Shown piece by piece: positions 44,531 through 51,756 of a stretch of 51,756 nucleotides of DNA. Location: contig JABDKX010000251.1 in NCBI GenBank assembly GCA_013001975.1, positions 1 to 51,756 of the forward strand. The letters run 5' to 3'. This DNA comes from Saprospiraceae bacterium (GTDB taxonomy: Bacteria > Bacteroidota > Bacteroidia > Chitinophagales > Saprospiraceae). A model generated the notes under the pieces. That model was not told the DNA's origin. It was given only the letters and a program-made list of their open reading frames with translations, and ran no database searches. The translations under genes were made by a program, and so were the position numbers. Position 1 is the stretch's first letter. Each line of letters starts with the position of its first letter.

Positions 44531-45421
44531 ATGAAAATGTCACTAAATATTAAACTAACATTCAGCCTTCTTTTAATCACAACTATTGTTTTTTGTCAAT
44601 CCTACTCCTACGATGATCTTAACAGATTAACACAAGTAGATTATGGTTCAGGAGTTACCATTAATTACACCTATGATGCCCTCGGCAACAGAACACAATA
44701 TGTTGTTAACGGCGATTGTATTGACTTGTCCACAATAAGTGGCTTGGGTGAAATGGGGTTTGAAGCTGGTCTCAGTTCTTGGGTTCAAGACACCTCAGAT
44801 GATAACAACTGGACGCTTTACGAAGGCAGTACGCCGACCAATGTTACAGGACCCCCTAGCGCATCAGTAGGTGATCAATATTTATATACCGAAGCTTCTG
44901 GTGGAAATTATAATAATCAGCATATAATTGAATCGCCATGCTTTGACTTGAGTCAAATATTAAATGCTAACTTTTCATTTGATTATCATTTGTATGGAAT
45001 TAATGCAGGATCAATTAAGGTAGAGGTATCTACAAATGGCGGTAGCAGTTACACAACATTAATTCCTGAGGTTAGCGGCAACCAAGGACCTGATTGGCAA
45101 TCAGATTCAGCTGATATGTCATCTTATCTTACTAGTAATGTCAAAATAAGAATAGTAGCTACAACAGGACCTGGAATTAGAAGTGATATCGCTATTGATA
45201 ATTTAAAATTAGAGCTTTCAGATTGCGCACCAAACCTTACTGTTACCAACATTACTGAGCCGGTTTATGAATCACAAAACACCTTATCTACTTCTGGAAA
45301 TGTGATCGTAAACTCTGGTAATAATGTTCAGTTTAAATCTAATATCATAACATTAAACCCAGGGTTTGAAGTAAAGACCAATGCTATTTTTACAATTTTA
45401 ATTGACCCTTGTTCTAACTAA
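44531..45421 (+). CDS. Small secreted companion with YD-repeat fragment and MAM-like domain
   Basis: Starts 4 bp after the giant RHS gene and is surely co-transcribed; ATG 44537 is an alternative start. The 296-residue protein has a signal peptide (cleavage near IVFC-QS) and at once one YD-repeat unit (SYSYDDLNRLTQVDYGSG, then YTYDALGNRTQ). A MAM-like jelly-roll domain follows (GFEAGLSSWVQDTSDDNNW through DNLKLE, about residues 75-230). The C-terminal domain of about 60 residues (ITEPVYESQNTLSTSGNVIVNSG, then ITLNPGFEV and DPC) resembles a short beta-stack found at the end of Bacteroidota surface proteins. A secreted protein with an RHS fragment is not a usual immunity protein; a surface partner or anchor for the giant protein is more likely. 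Confidence 0.75.
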   Translation: MKMSLNIKLTFSLLLITTIVFCQSYSYDDLNRLTQVDYGSGVTINYTYDALGNRTQYVVNGDCIDLSTISGLGEMGFEAGLSSWVQDTSDDNNWTLYEGSTPTNVTGPPSASVGDQYLYTEASGGNYNNQHIIESPCFDLSQILNANFSFDYHLYGINAGSIKVEVSTNGGSSYTTLIPEVSGNQGPDWQSDSADMSSYLTSNVKIRIVATTGPGIRSDIAIDNLKLELSDCAPNLTVTNITEPVYESQNTLSTSGNVIVNSGNNVQFKSNIITLNPGFEVKTNAIFTILIDPCSN

Positions 45422-45430
45422 ACTTAAATA

Positions 45431-45823
45431 CTAATTATTAATAAAATCAGCCGTCAGCTGAAATTCTGGAATATAGGCTTTAAACATACTGCCATCAAGC
45501 AGTCGTTTCATTGCGTAGTAGCCTGTCATTTTACCAATTGGCGTGGCTAATGGCGACCAAGATGAATAATTATATATTTCCCCTGGCTTTATGATCGGTT
45601 GTTGTCCGATAACACCTTCTCCTTCTACTTCTTTGACATCAGAATTGGAATCTTTTATTAACCAATACCGCCTCATCAGTTGGACATCAAAAGCCGTATT
45701 GTTTTCTACTTCAACAACATAAGAAAATGCATAGTAATGATTCAAGGGTCTAGAAGAGTTCTTTTCATAAAAGGAACCCACCCTTATAGTAATGCCATCT
45801 GTTGTTTTTGTCTCTTGTACCAT
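45431..45823 (-). CDS. apaG: ApaG domain protein
   Basis: Small cytoplasmic protein of the ApaG family, an Ig-like fold linked in enterobacteria to divalent cation tolerance and to the diadenosine tetraphosphate hydrolase gene; its molecular role is unsettled. The 130-residue protein shows the family landmarks: VTTDGITIRVGSFY near the N-terminus in slightly altered form, FSYVVEVENN, LMRRYWLIKDSN, VEGEGVIGQQPIIKPGE and the YSSWSPLATPIGKMTGYY block. Length is normal. It lies 2 bp after gmk and closes the yicC-gmk-apaG operon. The RHS companion converges on it with 9 bp between the stops. Confidence 0.92.
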   Translation of the reverse strand: MVQETKTTDGITIRVGSFYEKNSSRPLNHYYAFSYVVEVENNTAFDVQLMRRYWLIKDSNSDVKEVEGEGVIGQQPIIKPGEIYNYSSWSPLATPIGKMTGYYAMKRLLDGSMFKAYIPEFQLTADFINN

Positions 45824-45825
45824 AG

Positions 45826-46410
45826 TTAAGGTAACATGTGTTTTTCGATTAAGGTTTCAGCATTAGCTAAAGTTTCTTCTAAAGCGTCGTTTAATAACAC
45901 TTTGTCAAATGCGTGCTCAAATAATAATTCCTTTTTTATCCTTTTTACGCGTCTTTCGAAACTCTTCGCTGATTCTGTTTTTCTATTTATAAGCCTTTGA
46001 ATAAGTGTTCTGAAAGACGGTGGCTTAACAAAAACGACCAAACATCTTTCTTTATACTTTACTTTTAAACTTTCTGCTCCTCTTACTTCAATATCAAAAA
46101 GAAGTTTTTTGCCATTGTCAAGTTGCCTGTCTATTTCAGATTTTAAGGTACCATAATATTGGTTTTCATAAACTTCCTCCCATTCAACAAAGTCACCATT
46201 TTTTATTTTTTCTTTAAATGTATCATGGTCTAAAAAATAGTAATCTACGCCATCTGTTTCTTTCGGTCTTTTTTCTCTTGTGGTCGCTGAAATTGAAAAA
46301 CCCAGATGTTCTTTATACTTTTCAAGAAGGTGTCTGACAATCGTCGTTTTCCCGGCTCCAGAAGGCGCGGTAAAAACAACCATATCATATTTTATACTAT
46401 CAGAATTCAT
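45826..46410 (-). CDS. gmk: Guanylate kinase
   Basis: Phosphorylates GMP to GDP with ATP; essential nucleotide enzyme of the cytoplasm. The 194-residue protein has the P-loop APSGAGKTT (residues about 14-22), the GMP-binding region ISATTREKRPKETDGVDYYFL and FVEWEEVYENQYYGT, the DIEVRGAESLK stretch and the lid RRVKRIKKE. Length is normal. It follows yicC by 5 bp and precedes apaG by 2 bp. The yicC-gmk pairing is common in many bacteria. Confidence 0.96.
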   Translation of the reverse strand: MNSDSIKYDMVVFTAPSGAGKTTIVRHLLEKYKEHLGFSISATTREKRPKETDGVDYYFLDHDTFKEKIKNGDFVEWEEVYENQYYGTLKSEIDRQLDNGKKLLFDIEVRGAESLKVKYKERCLVVFVKPPSFRTLIQRLINRKTESAKSFERRVKRIKKELLFEHAFDKVLLNDALEETLANAETLIEKHMLP

Positions 46411-46415
46411 TTACC

Positions 46416-47291
46416 TTATAAAATATTTAAAACTTGTTCTTTTACCTTCTCTAATTCGTCTTTCATTTTTACAACAATTTGTTGAATATCTGATTGTTGC
46501 GCCTTAGCACCTAAGGTATTAATTTCTCTTCCCATTTCTTGGGTTATAAATGAAAGTTTTTTTCCTTTTTGAATATCACTTTTATCTACTTCTTCAATAT
46601 AATATTTACAATGTTGAGAGAGTCTGACCTTCTCTTCGTTTATATCCAGTTTTTCTAAATAGAAAATTATTTCTTGTTCAAATCTGTTTTCATCAACATT
46701 TTCTTTAGATAAAAACTGAACCAAATTCTTTTTAATTCTTTCCCTTAAGGCTTCAATTCTAATGTCTTCATACTGTTCGATTTCTGACAGCAGTTGCTCT
46801 ATATTAAAAACACGACTTCTAATATCCTTTTCCAAAGACTCTCCTTCAGATTTTCTGTATTGATAATGTTTTTCTAGCGCCTCTTTAGTCATTTGGCTTA
46901 AAGCTTGCCATTCTTCATCTCCCATTTCAGAATCATTCACTTGGATTATATTTGGCAAGCGGATGATGGATTGCAAAATATCTCCTGAGTCAAAGTTGTT
47001 TTTGTCAGCAAATGATTTTAGTTCGTTATAATAGCTTTGCATCAACTCTTTATTGAATTGATATTCATCATCGCCCAATTGAGACTCCATAATTAAATTA
47101 ACATCAAATTTTCCTCTGCATCCTTTTTCAAGAATCATTTTCCTCAGCACCAGTTCTTTATCTTTCAAACTCACATTAGATTTCAATCTGATATCAGTTG
47201 TTTTACCATTAAGAGACTTTATCTCTATCCTGTATGTTTTATTGCCAAGTTGGCGCGTAGCTTGACCATATCCGGTCATCGATAATATCAT
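46416..47291 (-). CDS. yicC: YicC-family endoribonuclease
   Basis: YicC/YloC family protein; characterised members are endoribonucleases that act on small or messenger RNAs. The 291-residue protein begins with the strict signature MILSMTGYGQA and IKSLNGKTTDIRLK (usually SVN-R), contains GCRGKFDVNL and ends with the conserved KLSFITQEMGREINTLGAKAQ region. All of these match the family. It is the first gene of the yicC-gmk-apaG operon. Upstream is a 467-bp gap; the minus strand there carries AACATTTG (47345-47352), a one-mismatch -7 box, too weak to rely on. Confidence 0.95.
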   Translation of the reverse strand: MILSMTGYGQATRQLGNKTYRIEIKSLNGKTTDIRLKSNVSLKDKELVLRKMILEKGCRGKFDVNLIMESQLGDDEYQFNKELMQSYYNELKSFADKNNFDSGDILQSIIRLPNIIQVNDSEMGDEEWQALSQMTKEALEKHYQYRKSEGESLEKDIRSRVFNIEQLLSEIEQYEDIRIEALRERIKKNLVQFLSKENVDENRFEQEIIFYLEKLDINEEKVRLSQHCKYYIEEVDKSDIQKGKKLSFITQEMGREINTLGAKAQQSDIQQIVVKMKDELEKVKEQVLNIL

Positions 47292-47758
47292 AGATTAAAA
47301 TTTATCCTTTTGTTTGAGCATTATAGCTTATTTAAAACTTTGAGCAAATGTTAATAGAATATTTTAAATTCTCTAATCCTAGCTACAATTAGCCCATTAA
47401 TAATACAAATTTGAGTAGCTGGCATTTTATTTAAAATATCGACAACTCACATTTATACTGACAATAGAAAGAAAGCTTTAAGTCAATATGGCTAAAGCAT
47501 GTATTTACCTAACATAATTAGGTGAAAATCGTGCTTAAATGCTGTTTTAAATGCTTTCTAACTAGATATTTAGAGAAAAGACTGTGCCATTTTATATTTA
47601 ATTGAAACAGAGTTACTTATAAATAAATGACAAATATTTGGTCCAAATAATAAAAAAGATGAAGAATAGTTTCCTTAAACGATAATTTTTCCGAAATTTG
47701 CCATCCCTTTTAAAAAAAGATTAGCATAATTACTTATTAATCAACAAATTACGATAGC
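47292..47758. other. Gene-free 467-bp gap with an imperfect long hairpin
   Basis: No open frame longer than a few codons is seen. At 47495-47536 is a hairpin of about 15 paired bases with small internal loops: AAGCA, ATTT and ACCTAA on the left pair with TTAGGT, AAAT and TGCTT on the right around a CATAA loop. Two copies of TTAAATGCT follow at 47535-47543 and 47547-47555 (12-bp period). The gap also has to hold the promoters of yicC (leftward) and of the HU gene (rightward). GAAATTTG at 47693-47700 is a weak -7 candidate for the latter. Confidence 0.5.
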
Positions 47759-48064
47759 ATGAGAAAAGCCGATTTAGTGAGCACGATAGCAGACAAAACA
47801 GGAGTTCCAAAAGTTGACGTTTTGGTATCATTGGAAGAATTCTTTAAAGAAGTTAAAGATGCACTAGCTTCTGGGCAAAATGTATACATCAGAGGATTCG
47901 GTTCGTTTGTTATTAAAAAGAGAGCAAAGAAGATTGGAAGGCACATTAAAAAGAATGTAGCCATTGAAATTCCAGAACATTATATACCTTCTTTTAAGCC
48001 AGCTAAGATTTTTGTTGATCAGGTAAAAGAAAATGTAACTTCTTTACCAGAAGACGATAAGTAA
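47759..48064 (+). CDS. HU/IHF-family DNA-binding protein
   Basis: Nucleoid protein that binds and bends DNA as a dimer. The 101-residue protein has the HU helical base (MRKADLVSTIADKTG), VYIRGFGSFVIKKRA and the arm region GRHIKKNVAIEIPEHYIPSFKPAKIF. In E. coli HU the arm tip reads RNPxTG, with a proline that wedges into DNA; here the place holds RHIKKN without that proline, a pattern I believe is common among Bacteroidota paralogues. It heads the run HU - TPR protein - mini ribosomal protein - RNase G, with 7 bp to the next gene. Confidence 0.93.
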   Translation: MRKADLVSTIADKTGVPKVDVLVSLEEFFKEVKDALASGQNVYIRGFGSFVIKKRAKKIGRHIKKNVAIEIPEHYIPSFKPAKIFVDQVKENVTSLPEDDK

Positions 48065-48071
48065 ACTGATA

Positions 48072-48863
48072 ATGGGATTACAAAAAACGCAAATTATTAG
48101 TGTTGTAATCTTTATAGGTTTATTTGGTATCCTCTATTTTGGTTGCGACACAAAAACTAAAGAACATAAGGCTGTTGAAAAGTCAAGAGCTCAAAATATT
48201 GAATTAATTAGTCCTGAACGGCTGATCGCAGAAGCGAGAACCCAATTGACTGTCAATGGAAAGAGTGATCTTTTCATGTTAGATGAAGAGTTAAAAGAAG
48301 CAGACTCTGATTCTTCAAAAGTTAAAACATATAAAGCTTTGGCATCATTATGGTACGCTGAGCAATATCCCTTGATTTCTGGTTACTACGCAAATAAAGT
48401 TGCTGAAATCGAAGAATCAAGTGAAGAAGCTTGGAGCATTGCAGGAACAACTTATGCTATTGCAGCGCAGAGGGTTTCTGATGAAAATGAAAAAAAGCAT
48501 GCTATTCTTAAAAGCAGAAGTGCTTTTGAAAACGTTTTATCTTTAAATAGTGAAAATGTTGATAGCAAAATAAATCTTGCGCTTAGCTATGTCGAAATGC
48601 CTGAAGAGGGGAATCCAATGAAGGGGATTTTAATGCTGATCGATTTAAATAAAAAGTATCCTGACAATATTTCTGTTCTTTTAAACTTAGGAAGACTTGC
48701 TTTGGGAACTAATCAGCTAGATAAATCTGTTGAAAGACTGTCTAGAGTTGTTTCCATCGACCCCAATAACACCGAAGCTCACTGTTTATTAGCGGAAGTC
48801 TATCGAAAAAAGGGAGATTTAGAAAAAGCGTCTCTTGAACAACAAATGTGTGATTTAAAATAA
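48072..48863 (+). CDS. TPR-repeat lipoprotein or membrane-anchored protein
   Basis: The 263-residue protein has a hydrophobic N-terminus (about residues 8-24) that ends in FGC-D, so it is either a lipoprotein or a single-helix anchor. After a charged linker it has three to four TPR-like repeats (KALASLWYAEQYPLISGYY, AFENVLSLNSENVDSKINLALSYVEM, VLLNLGRLALGTNQLDKSVERL, TEAHCLLAEVYRKKGDLEKA). TPRs bind partner proteins; the partner is unknown. It sits between HU and the mini ribosomal protein gene, in an order I believe recurs in Bacteroidota. Confidence 0.82.
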   Translation: MGLQKTQIISVVIFIGLFGILYFGCDTKTKEHKAVEKSRAQNIELISPERLIAEARTQLTVNGKSDLFMLDEELKEADSDSSKVKTYKALASLWYAEQYPLISGYYANKVAEIEESSEEAWSIAGTTYAIAAQRVSDENEKKHAILKSRSAFENVLSLNSENVDSKINLALSYVEMPEEGNPMKGILMLIDLNKKYPDNISVLLNLGRLALGTNQLDKSVERLSRVVSIDPNNTEAHCLLAEVYRKKGDLEKASLEQQMCDLK

Positions 48864-48876
48864 AAAAATTATAAAT

Positions 48877-48972
48877 ATGCCTTGCGGTAAAAAAAGAAAA
48901 CGTCATAAGATCTCTACTCATAAGAGAAAAAAGAGACTTAGAAAAAACAGACATAAGAAAAAGAACAGATAA
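48877..48972 (+). CDS. AURKAIP1/COX24-type mini ribosomal protein (31 aa)
   Basis: A 31-residue, extremely basic protein (about two thirds Lys, Arg and His). It begins MPCGKKRKRHK, goes on through STHKRKKRLRKNRHK and ends KKNR. This matches the small AURKAIP1/COX24-domain protein of Bacteroidota, related to mitochondrial mS38 and mycobacterial bS22, which sits in the small ribosomal subunit. Most family members that I recall start MPSGKKRKRHK; here Ser3 is Cys. An A-rich stretch precedes the ATG, as expected where Shine-Dalgarno sequences are rarely used. It follows the TPR gene by 13 bp. It is easily missed because of its size. Confidence 0.85.
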   Translation: MPCGKKRKRHKISTHKRKKRLRKNRHKKKNR

Positions 48973-49174
48973 TTAAATTATTAGTATCTGCTGTCTTTGT
49001 GGGTCTATTCTGATCGACCCGAGTTATATTACGCTCTTATATCAGTTTCTACACTGAACATGGAGCAATCATATAGACTATATTATTATTCGGGTTTAAG
49101 GTCCTCCTTAAATTAATACCTCATTATAGATTATATCTCAGATCTTAAAGGCTGCAGTACTTAAAAAAAAAACT
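48973..49174 (+). promoter_or_regulatory. Structured leader of the RNase E/G gene
   Basis: A 202-bp gap. TGTCTTTG (48992-48999) is a one-mismatch -7 box, which would give a leader of about 170 nt. In it are a hairpin GGGTC/GACCC (49001-49005 with 49016-49020), a perfect 7-bp hairpin TTTAAGG-TCCT-CCTTAAA (49095-49112) and an 18-codon reading frame (49060-49116) with three Tyr codons in a row. A run of ten As (49163-49172) lies just before the TTG start. RNase E genes are autoregulated through structured leaders in other bacteria. Confidence 0.45.
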
Positions 49175-50725
49175 TTGGAAAAGGAGTTAATCGTAAATTC
49201 AACTCCCAACAACGTAGAAATTGCCCTACTTGAAGATCGCAGATTAGTAGAGTTACATACTCAAACTAATGATGTTCAATTTAGCGTGGGAGATATATTC
49301 TTGGGTAACATAAAAATGCTTCGGCCCGGACTAAATGCCGCTTTTGTTGATGTTGGCATTAGAAAGGATGCTTTTTTGCATTATACCGACCTAGGGCCAC
49401 AAATCAGATCCGTTCAAAAAATCACTAAACATGCCATCAATAATCAACTGCATGGAAGATTATTAGATGACTTTGTGATTGAACCAGAAAACGAGAAAAA
49501 TGGGAAAATTGATAAAGTCTTTGTCAAAAAACAACCCGTTTTAGTTCAAATCTTAAAGGAACCTATTTCAACAAAAGGGCCTCGTCTTACTTGTGAAATT
49601 ACCCTTGCAGGAAGATTTATGGTTATTACACCATTTAAAAATTCTGTTGCTGTATCTAAAAAAATAGTCAATTCCGAAGAGCGAAAAAGATTAAAAGTTC
49701 TGATTGAAAGTATTAAGCCGAAGAATTTTGGTTTTATAATTAGGACTGCAGCTGAAGGTAAAAAAGTTGCAGACCTTCATGAAGAAATCAATAACCTGAC
49801 ATCGAAATGGCAAGAGGTTATTGATCAACTTAAAAAGACAAAGAAACCAGGAAAACTATTAAGTGAGGTAGATAAAACAAAAGGCATTTTAAGAGATATT
49901 ATAAATGACAGTTTTAATAAAATCGTTATTAATGATGCTGATCTTTTTCAAAATGCAAAAGCATATTTGCAAAATGTGGCACCCGAGTCTTCAAAAATAT
50001 TAAGTCAATACAAGGGTAAAAAACCATTGTTTGAACATTACGGTGTTAATAAGCAAATCAAGTCTTCCTTTGGAAAAACACCCACGATGTCAAGTGGTGC
50101 TTACTTAGTAATTGAAGGTACCGAAGCGATGCATGTCATCGATGTAAACAGTGGACCTAAAGGACAAACCAATGACCAAGAATCTTCAGCGTTGGCTGTT
50201 AATTTAGAGGCTGGAAAAGAAATTGCTCGTCAGCTCAGGCTACGAGATTTAGGAGGATTGATTATTATCGACTATATCGATATGCGACATAAGGAGAATA
50301 AGAATATTCTCTATAATAAGATGAAGGAATTTATGAAAGATGATCGTGCTCAGCATACCATCTTGCCGCTAAGTAAATTCGGATTAATGCAAATTACACG
50401 TCAACGTGTAAAACCAGAATTAAAAATTAATACGCTTGAAGTTTGTCCTTCTTGTAATGGAAGTGGTAAAATAGAGCCTGCTCAATTGCTTCCTGATGAA
50501 ATAGAAAGACAGGTCACTTTTATCATCGATGCTTATCCAAATATGTCGATGACATTAAGAGTACATCCTTTTGTATATTCATACTTAAAATCTGGTTTCA
50601 TCAACCAACAAAAGAAGTGGTTTATTAAATATAAAAAATGGATCTCTTTAGAGAAGGATCAGGAATATCATATTAATGAATACCGTTTCTTCAATAAATT
50701 TAATGATGAAATAAGATTGGGATAA
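49175..50725 (+). CDS. rng: Ribonuclease E/G
   Basis: Endoribonuclease for rRNA maturation and mRNA decay; cytoplasmic. The 516-residue protein has the N-terminal S1 domain (VGDIFLGNIKMLRPGLNAAFVDVGIRKDAFLH), a 5'-sensor region and the DNase I-like core. The two catalytic aspartates are kept as VIDVNSG (D323) and IIIDYIDM (D366), spaced 43 residues apart as in E. coli RNase E. The zinc-link CPSC motif follows near residue 426. The long disordered scaffold of RNase E is absent, so RNase G is the closer name. The start is TTG at 49175, which yields the conserved family N-terminus ELIVNSTP. Confidence 0.95.
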   Translation: MEKELIVNSTPNNVEIALLEDRRLVELHTQTNDVQFSVGDIFLGNIKMLRPGLNAAFVDVGIRKDAFLHYTDLGPQIRSVQKITKHAINNQLHGRLLDDFVIEPENEKNGKIDKVFVKKQPVLVQILKEPISTKGPRLTCEITLAGRFMVITPFKNSVAVSKKIVNSEERKRLKVLIESIKPKNFGFIIRTAAEGKKVADLHEEINNLTSKWQEVIDQLKKTKKPGKLLSEVDKTKGILRDIINDSFNKIVINDADLFQNAKAYLQNVAPESSKILSQYKGKKPLFEHYGVNKQIKSSFGKTPTMSSGAYLVIEGTEAMHVIDVNSGPKGQTNDQESSALAVNLEAGKEIARQLRLRDLGGLIIIDYIDMRHKENKNILYNKMKEFMKDDRAQHTILPLSKFGLMQITRQRVKPELKINTLEVCPSCNGSGKIEPAQLLPDEIERQVTFIIDAYPNMSMTLRVHPFVYSYLKSGFINQQKKWFIKYKKWISLEKDQEYHINEYRFFNKFNDEIRLG

Positions 50726-50734
50726 TGATGTCCT

Positions 50735-51724
50735 ATGGTAAACTTACCTTCTGGTTCAAATAAAATAATCTTTGCTCCATTAAACTGGGGACTGGGACAT
50801 GCAACCAGATCGATTCCATTAATTAATTATTTACTCTCTCAAAACAAGGAAGTTATCATTGCTTCTGATGGTGAAGCTTTAGGGCTTCTTCGAGAAGAAT
50901 TTCCTCAACTTCATGCTGTATTACTTCCAGGCTATAACGTGAAATACAAAGGGTCTTCTTTATTCAGTATTGTTTTTCGTAATTCACTTAATGTCCTTCT
51001 AGCAATTATCCAAGAACATCTGCTACTCAAAAAATTAATTGTAAAACACAATCCAAATGTTGTAATATCTGACAGTCGTTTTGGTTTTTGGAACAAGAAG
51101 GTCTATTCTGTTATTATCAGCCATCAACTTAAAATTCCAAGTAAATCTAAATTGCTTTCCTCATTTGTAAATACCATCAATGCCTATTTGATTAATCGGT
51201 TTTCTACATGCTGGATTCCGGATTATGAAAATGGCAAACTCTCCGGTGATTTGAGTAAAAATAAAAAGATAAGGTCTAAAGAATATATAGGTGTGTTGTC
51301 AAGGTTAAAAAAGGAAGAAGTTCTGCCAAAGAATAAAGTGACCATAATTCTATCAGGACCAGAGCCCGCTAGAACCAAGCTGGAAGAAAAGTTAATATCT
51401 ACATTTAGTAAAGATCAATTCAAAATAACTTTGGTAAGAGGTACAAACAATCTAAGTGAACGAACCTTTCCCCAACATTGGAATGTCTTTAACCGATTAA
51501 ATGCTTCGAAACTAAACACTATAATTAATTCATCTGAAATTATTATCTCAAGATCTGGGTACACATCTGTTATGGACTATTATCTCCTAAACAAAAAGGC
51601 CATATTAATTCCAACACCAGGGCAAAGTGAGCAAGAATATTTAGGTGCCTTCTTAAATGGTAAATTTGGTTTTGTAACTCTAAATGAATCAGATCTATCA
51701 AAGTTGAAAAAGCTAATCAACTAA
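50735..51724 (+). CDS. MurG/UGT-like glycosyltransferase
   Basis: Predicted GT-B sugar transferase, 329 residues. It begins with the nucleotide-sugar-transferase-like segment IIFAPLNWGLGHATRSIPLINYLLS, where GLGHATR resembles the GGH-x-x-P loop of MurG. It ends with the donor site SSEIIISRSGYTSVMDYY and PTPGQSEQEYLGAFL (the SG-S-SE pattern of MurG and UGT families). A middle hydrophobic region around residues 75-100 could touch the membrane. It is a family seen in Bacteroidota whose products are unknown. It starts 9 bp after rng. The reading frame ends in a true stop at 51724, 32 bp before the window edge, so it is complete. Confidence 0.8.
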   Translation: MVNLPSGSNKIIFAPLNWGLGHATRSIPLINYLLSQNKEVIIASDGEALGLLREEFPQLHAVLLPGYNVKYKGSSLFSIVFRNSLNVLLAIIQEHLLLKKLIVKHNPNVVISDSRFGFWNKKVYSVIISHQLKIPSKSKLLSSFVNTINAYLINRFSTCWIPDYENGKLSGDLSKNKKIRSKEYIGVLSRLKKEEVLPKNKVTIILSGPEPARTKLEEKLISTFSKDQFKITLVRGTNNLSERTFPQHWNVFNRLNASKLNTIINSSEIIISRSGYTSVMDYYLLNKKAILIPTPGQSEQEYLGAFLNGKFGFVTLNESDLSKLKKLIN

Positions 51725-51756
51725 GGATTCGAATCTTTAATAGACATAAATCAGTG

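Noticed and set aside
51725-51756. GGATTCGAATC at the right edge, which resembles a tRNA T-arm
   Set aside because: Neither strand gives an acceptor stem, anticodon arm or CCA end in the 32 bases visible; the palindrome TTCGAA alone explains the look.
1-51756. Insertion sequences, integrases, prophage genes or a tRNA-bounded island
   Set aside because: No transposase, integrase or tRNA motif was seen in any frame, and base composition looks even across the window.

Overview
The window (about 52 kb, roughly 35% G+C) is chromosomal DNA of a Bacteroidota bacterium, most likely in the Saprospiria/Chitinophagia/Flavobacteriia range; I cannot place it more finely. The reasons are: proteins ending in the type IX secretion (T9SS) C-terminal sorting domain; -7 promoter boxes of the Bacteroidota type TAnnTTTG in front of many genes; very little Shine-Dalgarno sequence and many TTG/GTG starts; a contiguous 'ligase-associated DNA damage response' gene set; and the Bacteroidota HU - TPR - mini ribosomal protein - RNase G order. 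I see no rRNA, tRNA, CRISPR array, insertion sequence or prophage.

Layout. 1-5.6 kb: ribosome GTPase rsgA, an RND/MMPL exporter, rnhB, a small HExxH protein and hemW. 5.7-10.8 kb: an Omp85-type outer-membrane protein, then two tandem secreted arylsulfotransferase-like paralogues with T9SS tails. 10.9-14.9 kb: a periplasmic PpiD/SurA-like isomerase and a TlpA-like lipoprotein, separated by a 325-bp gap with an orphan + strand terminator. 14.9-20.5 kb: a leftward surface-polysaccharide run (class III aminotransferase, beta-helix lipoprotein, Wzy-like polymerase, mannose-1-phosphate guanylyltransferase, GT4 glycosyltransferase). 20.7-25.6 kb: two secreted thioredoxin-fold proteins, an unknown anchored protein, trmB and a beta-barrel protein. 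25.6-27.7 kb: prfA and an ECF sigma factor with a small candidate anti-sigma protein.

27.8-37.8 kb holds the four ligase-associated repair genes on the minus strand (exonuclease, ATP-dependent ligase, Lhr-like helicase, PdeM phosphoesterase). They are interrupted by three plus-strand genes: yebC, a T9SS-secreted protein and a leucine-rich-repeat-like secreted protein. Strong inverted repeats lie in the promoter regions of the exonuclease, of the helicase/LRR pair and of yebC, and suggest specific regulation.

38.0-45.4 kb is the most unusual locus: a secreted 2171-residue RHS/YD-repeat protein with five exactly 360-bp internal repeats, an S-layer-homology-like segment and a glycine-rich C-terminal tip. 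A small secreted companion follows 4 bp downstream and carries a YD-repeat fragment and a MAM-like domain. 45.4-47.3 kb: apaG, gmk and yicC in one leftward operon. 47.3-51.7 kb: a 467-bp gap with a long hairpin, an HU-like protein, a TPR lipoprotein, a 31-residue AURKAIP1/COX24-type ribosomal protein, a structured leader, RNase E/G and a MurG-like glycosyltransferase.

All functional calls come from reading motifs by eye. No database search or structure prediction was run.
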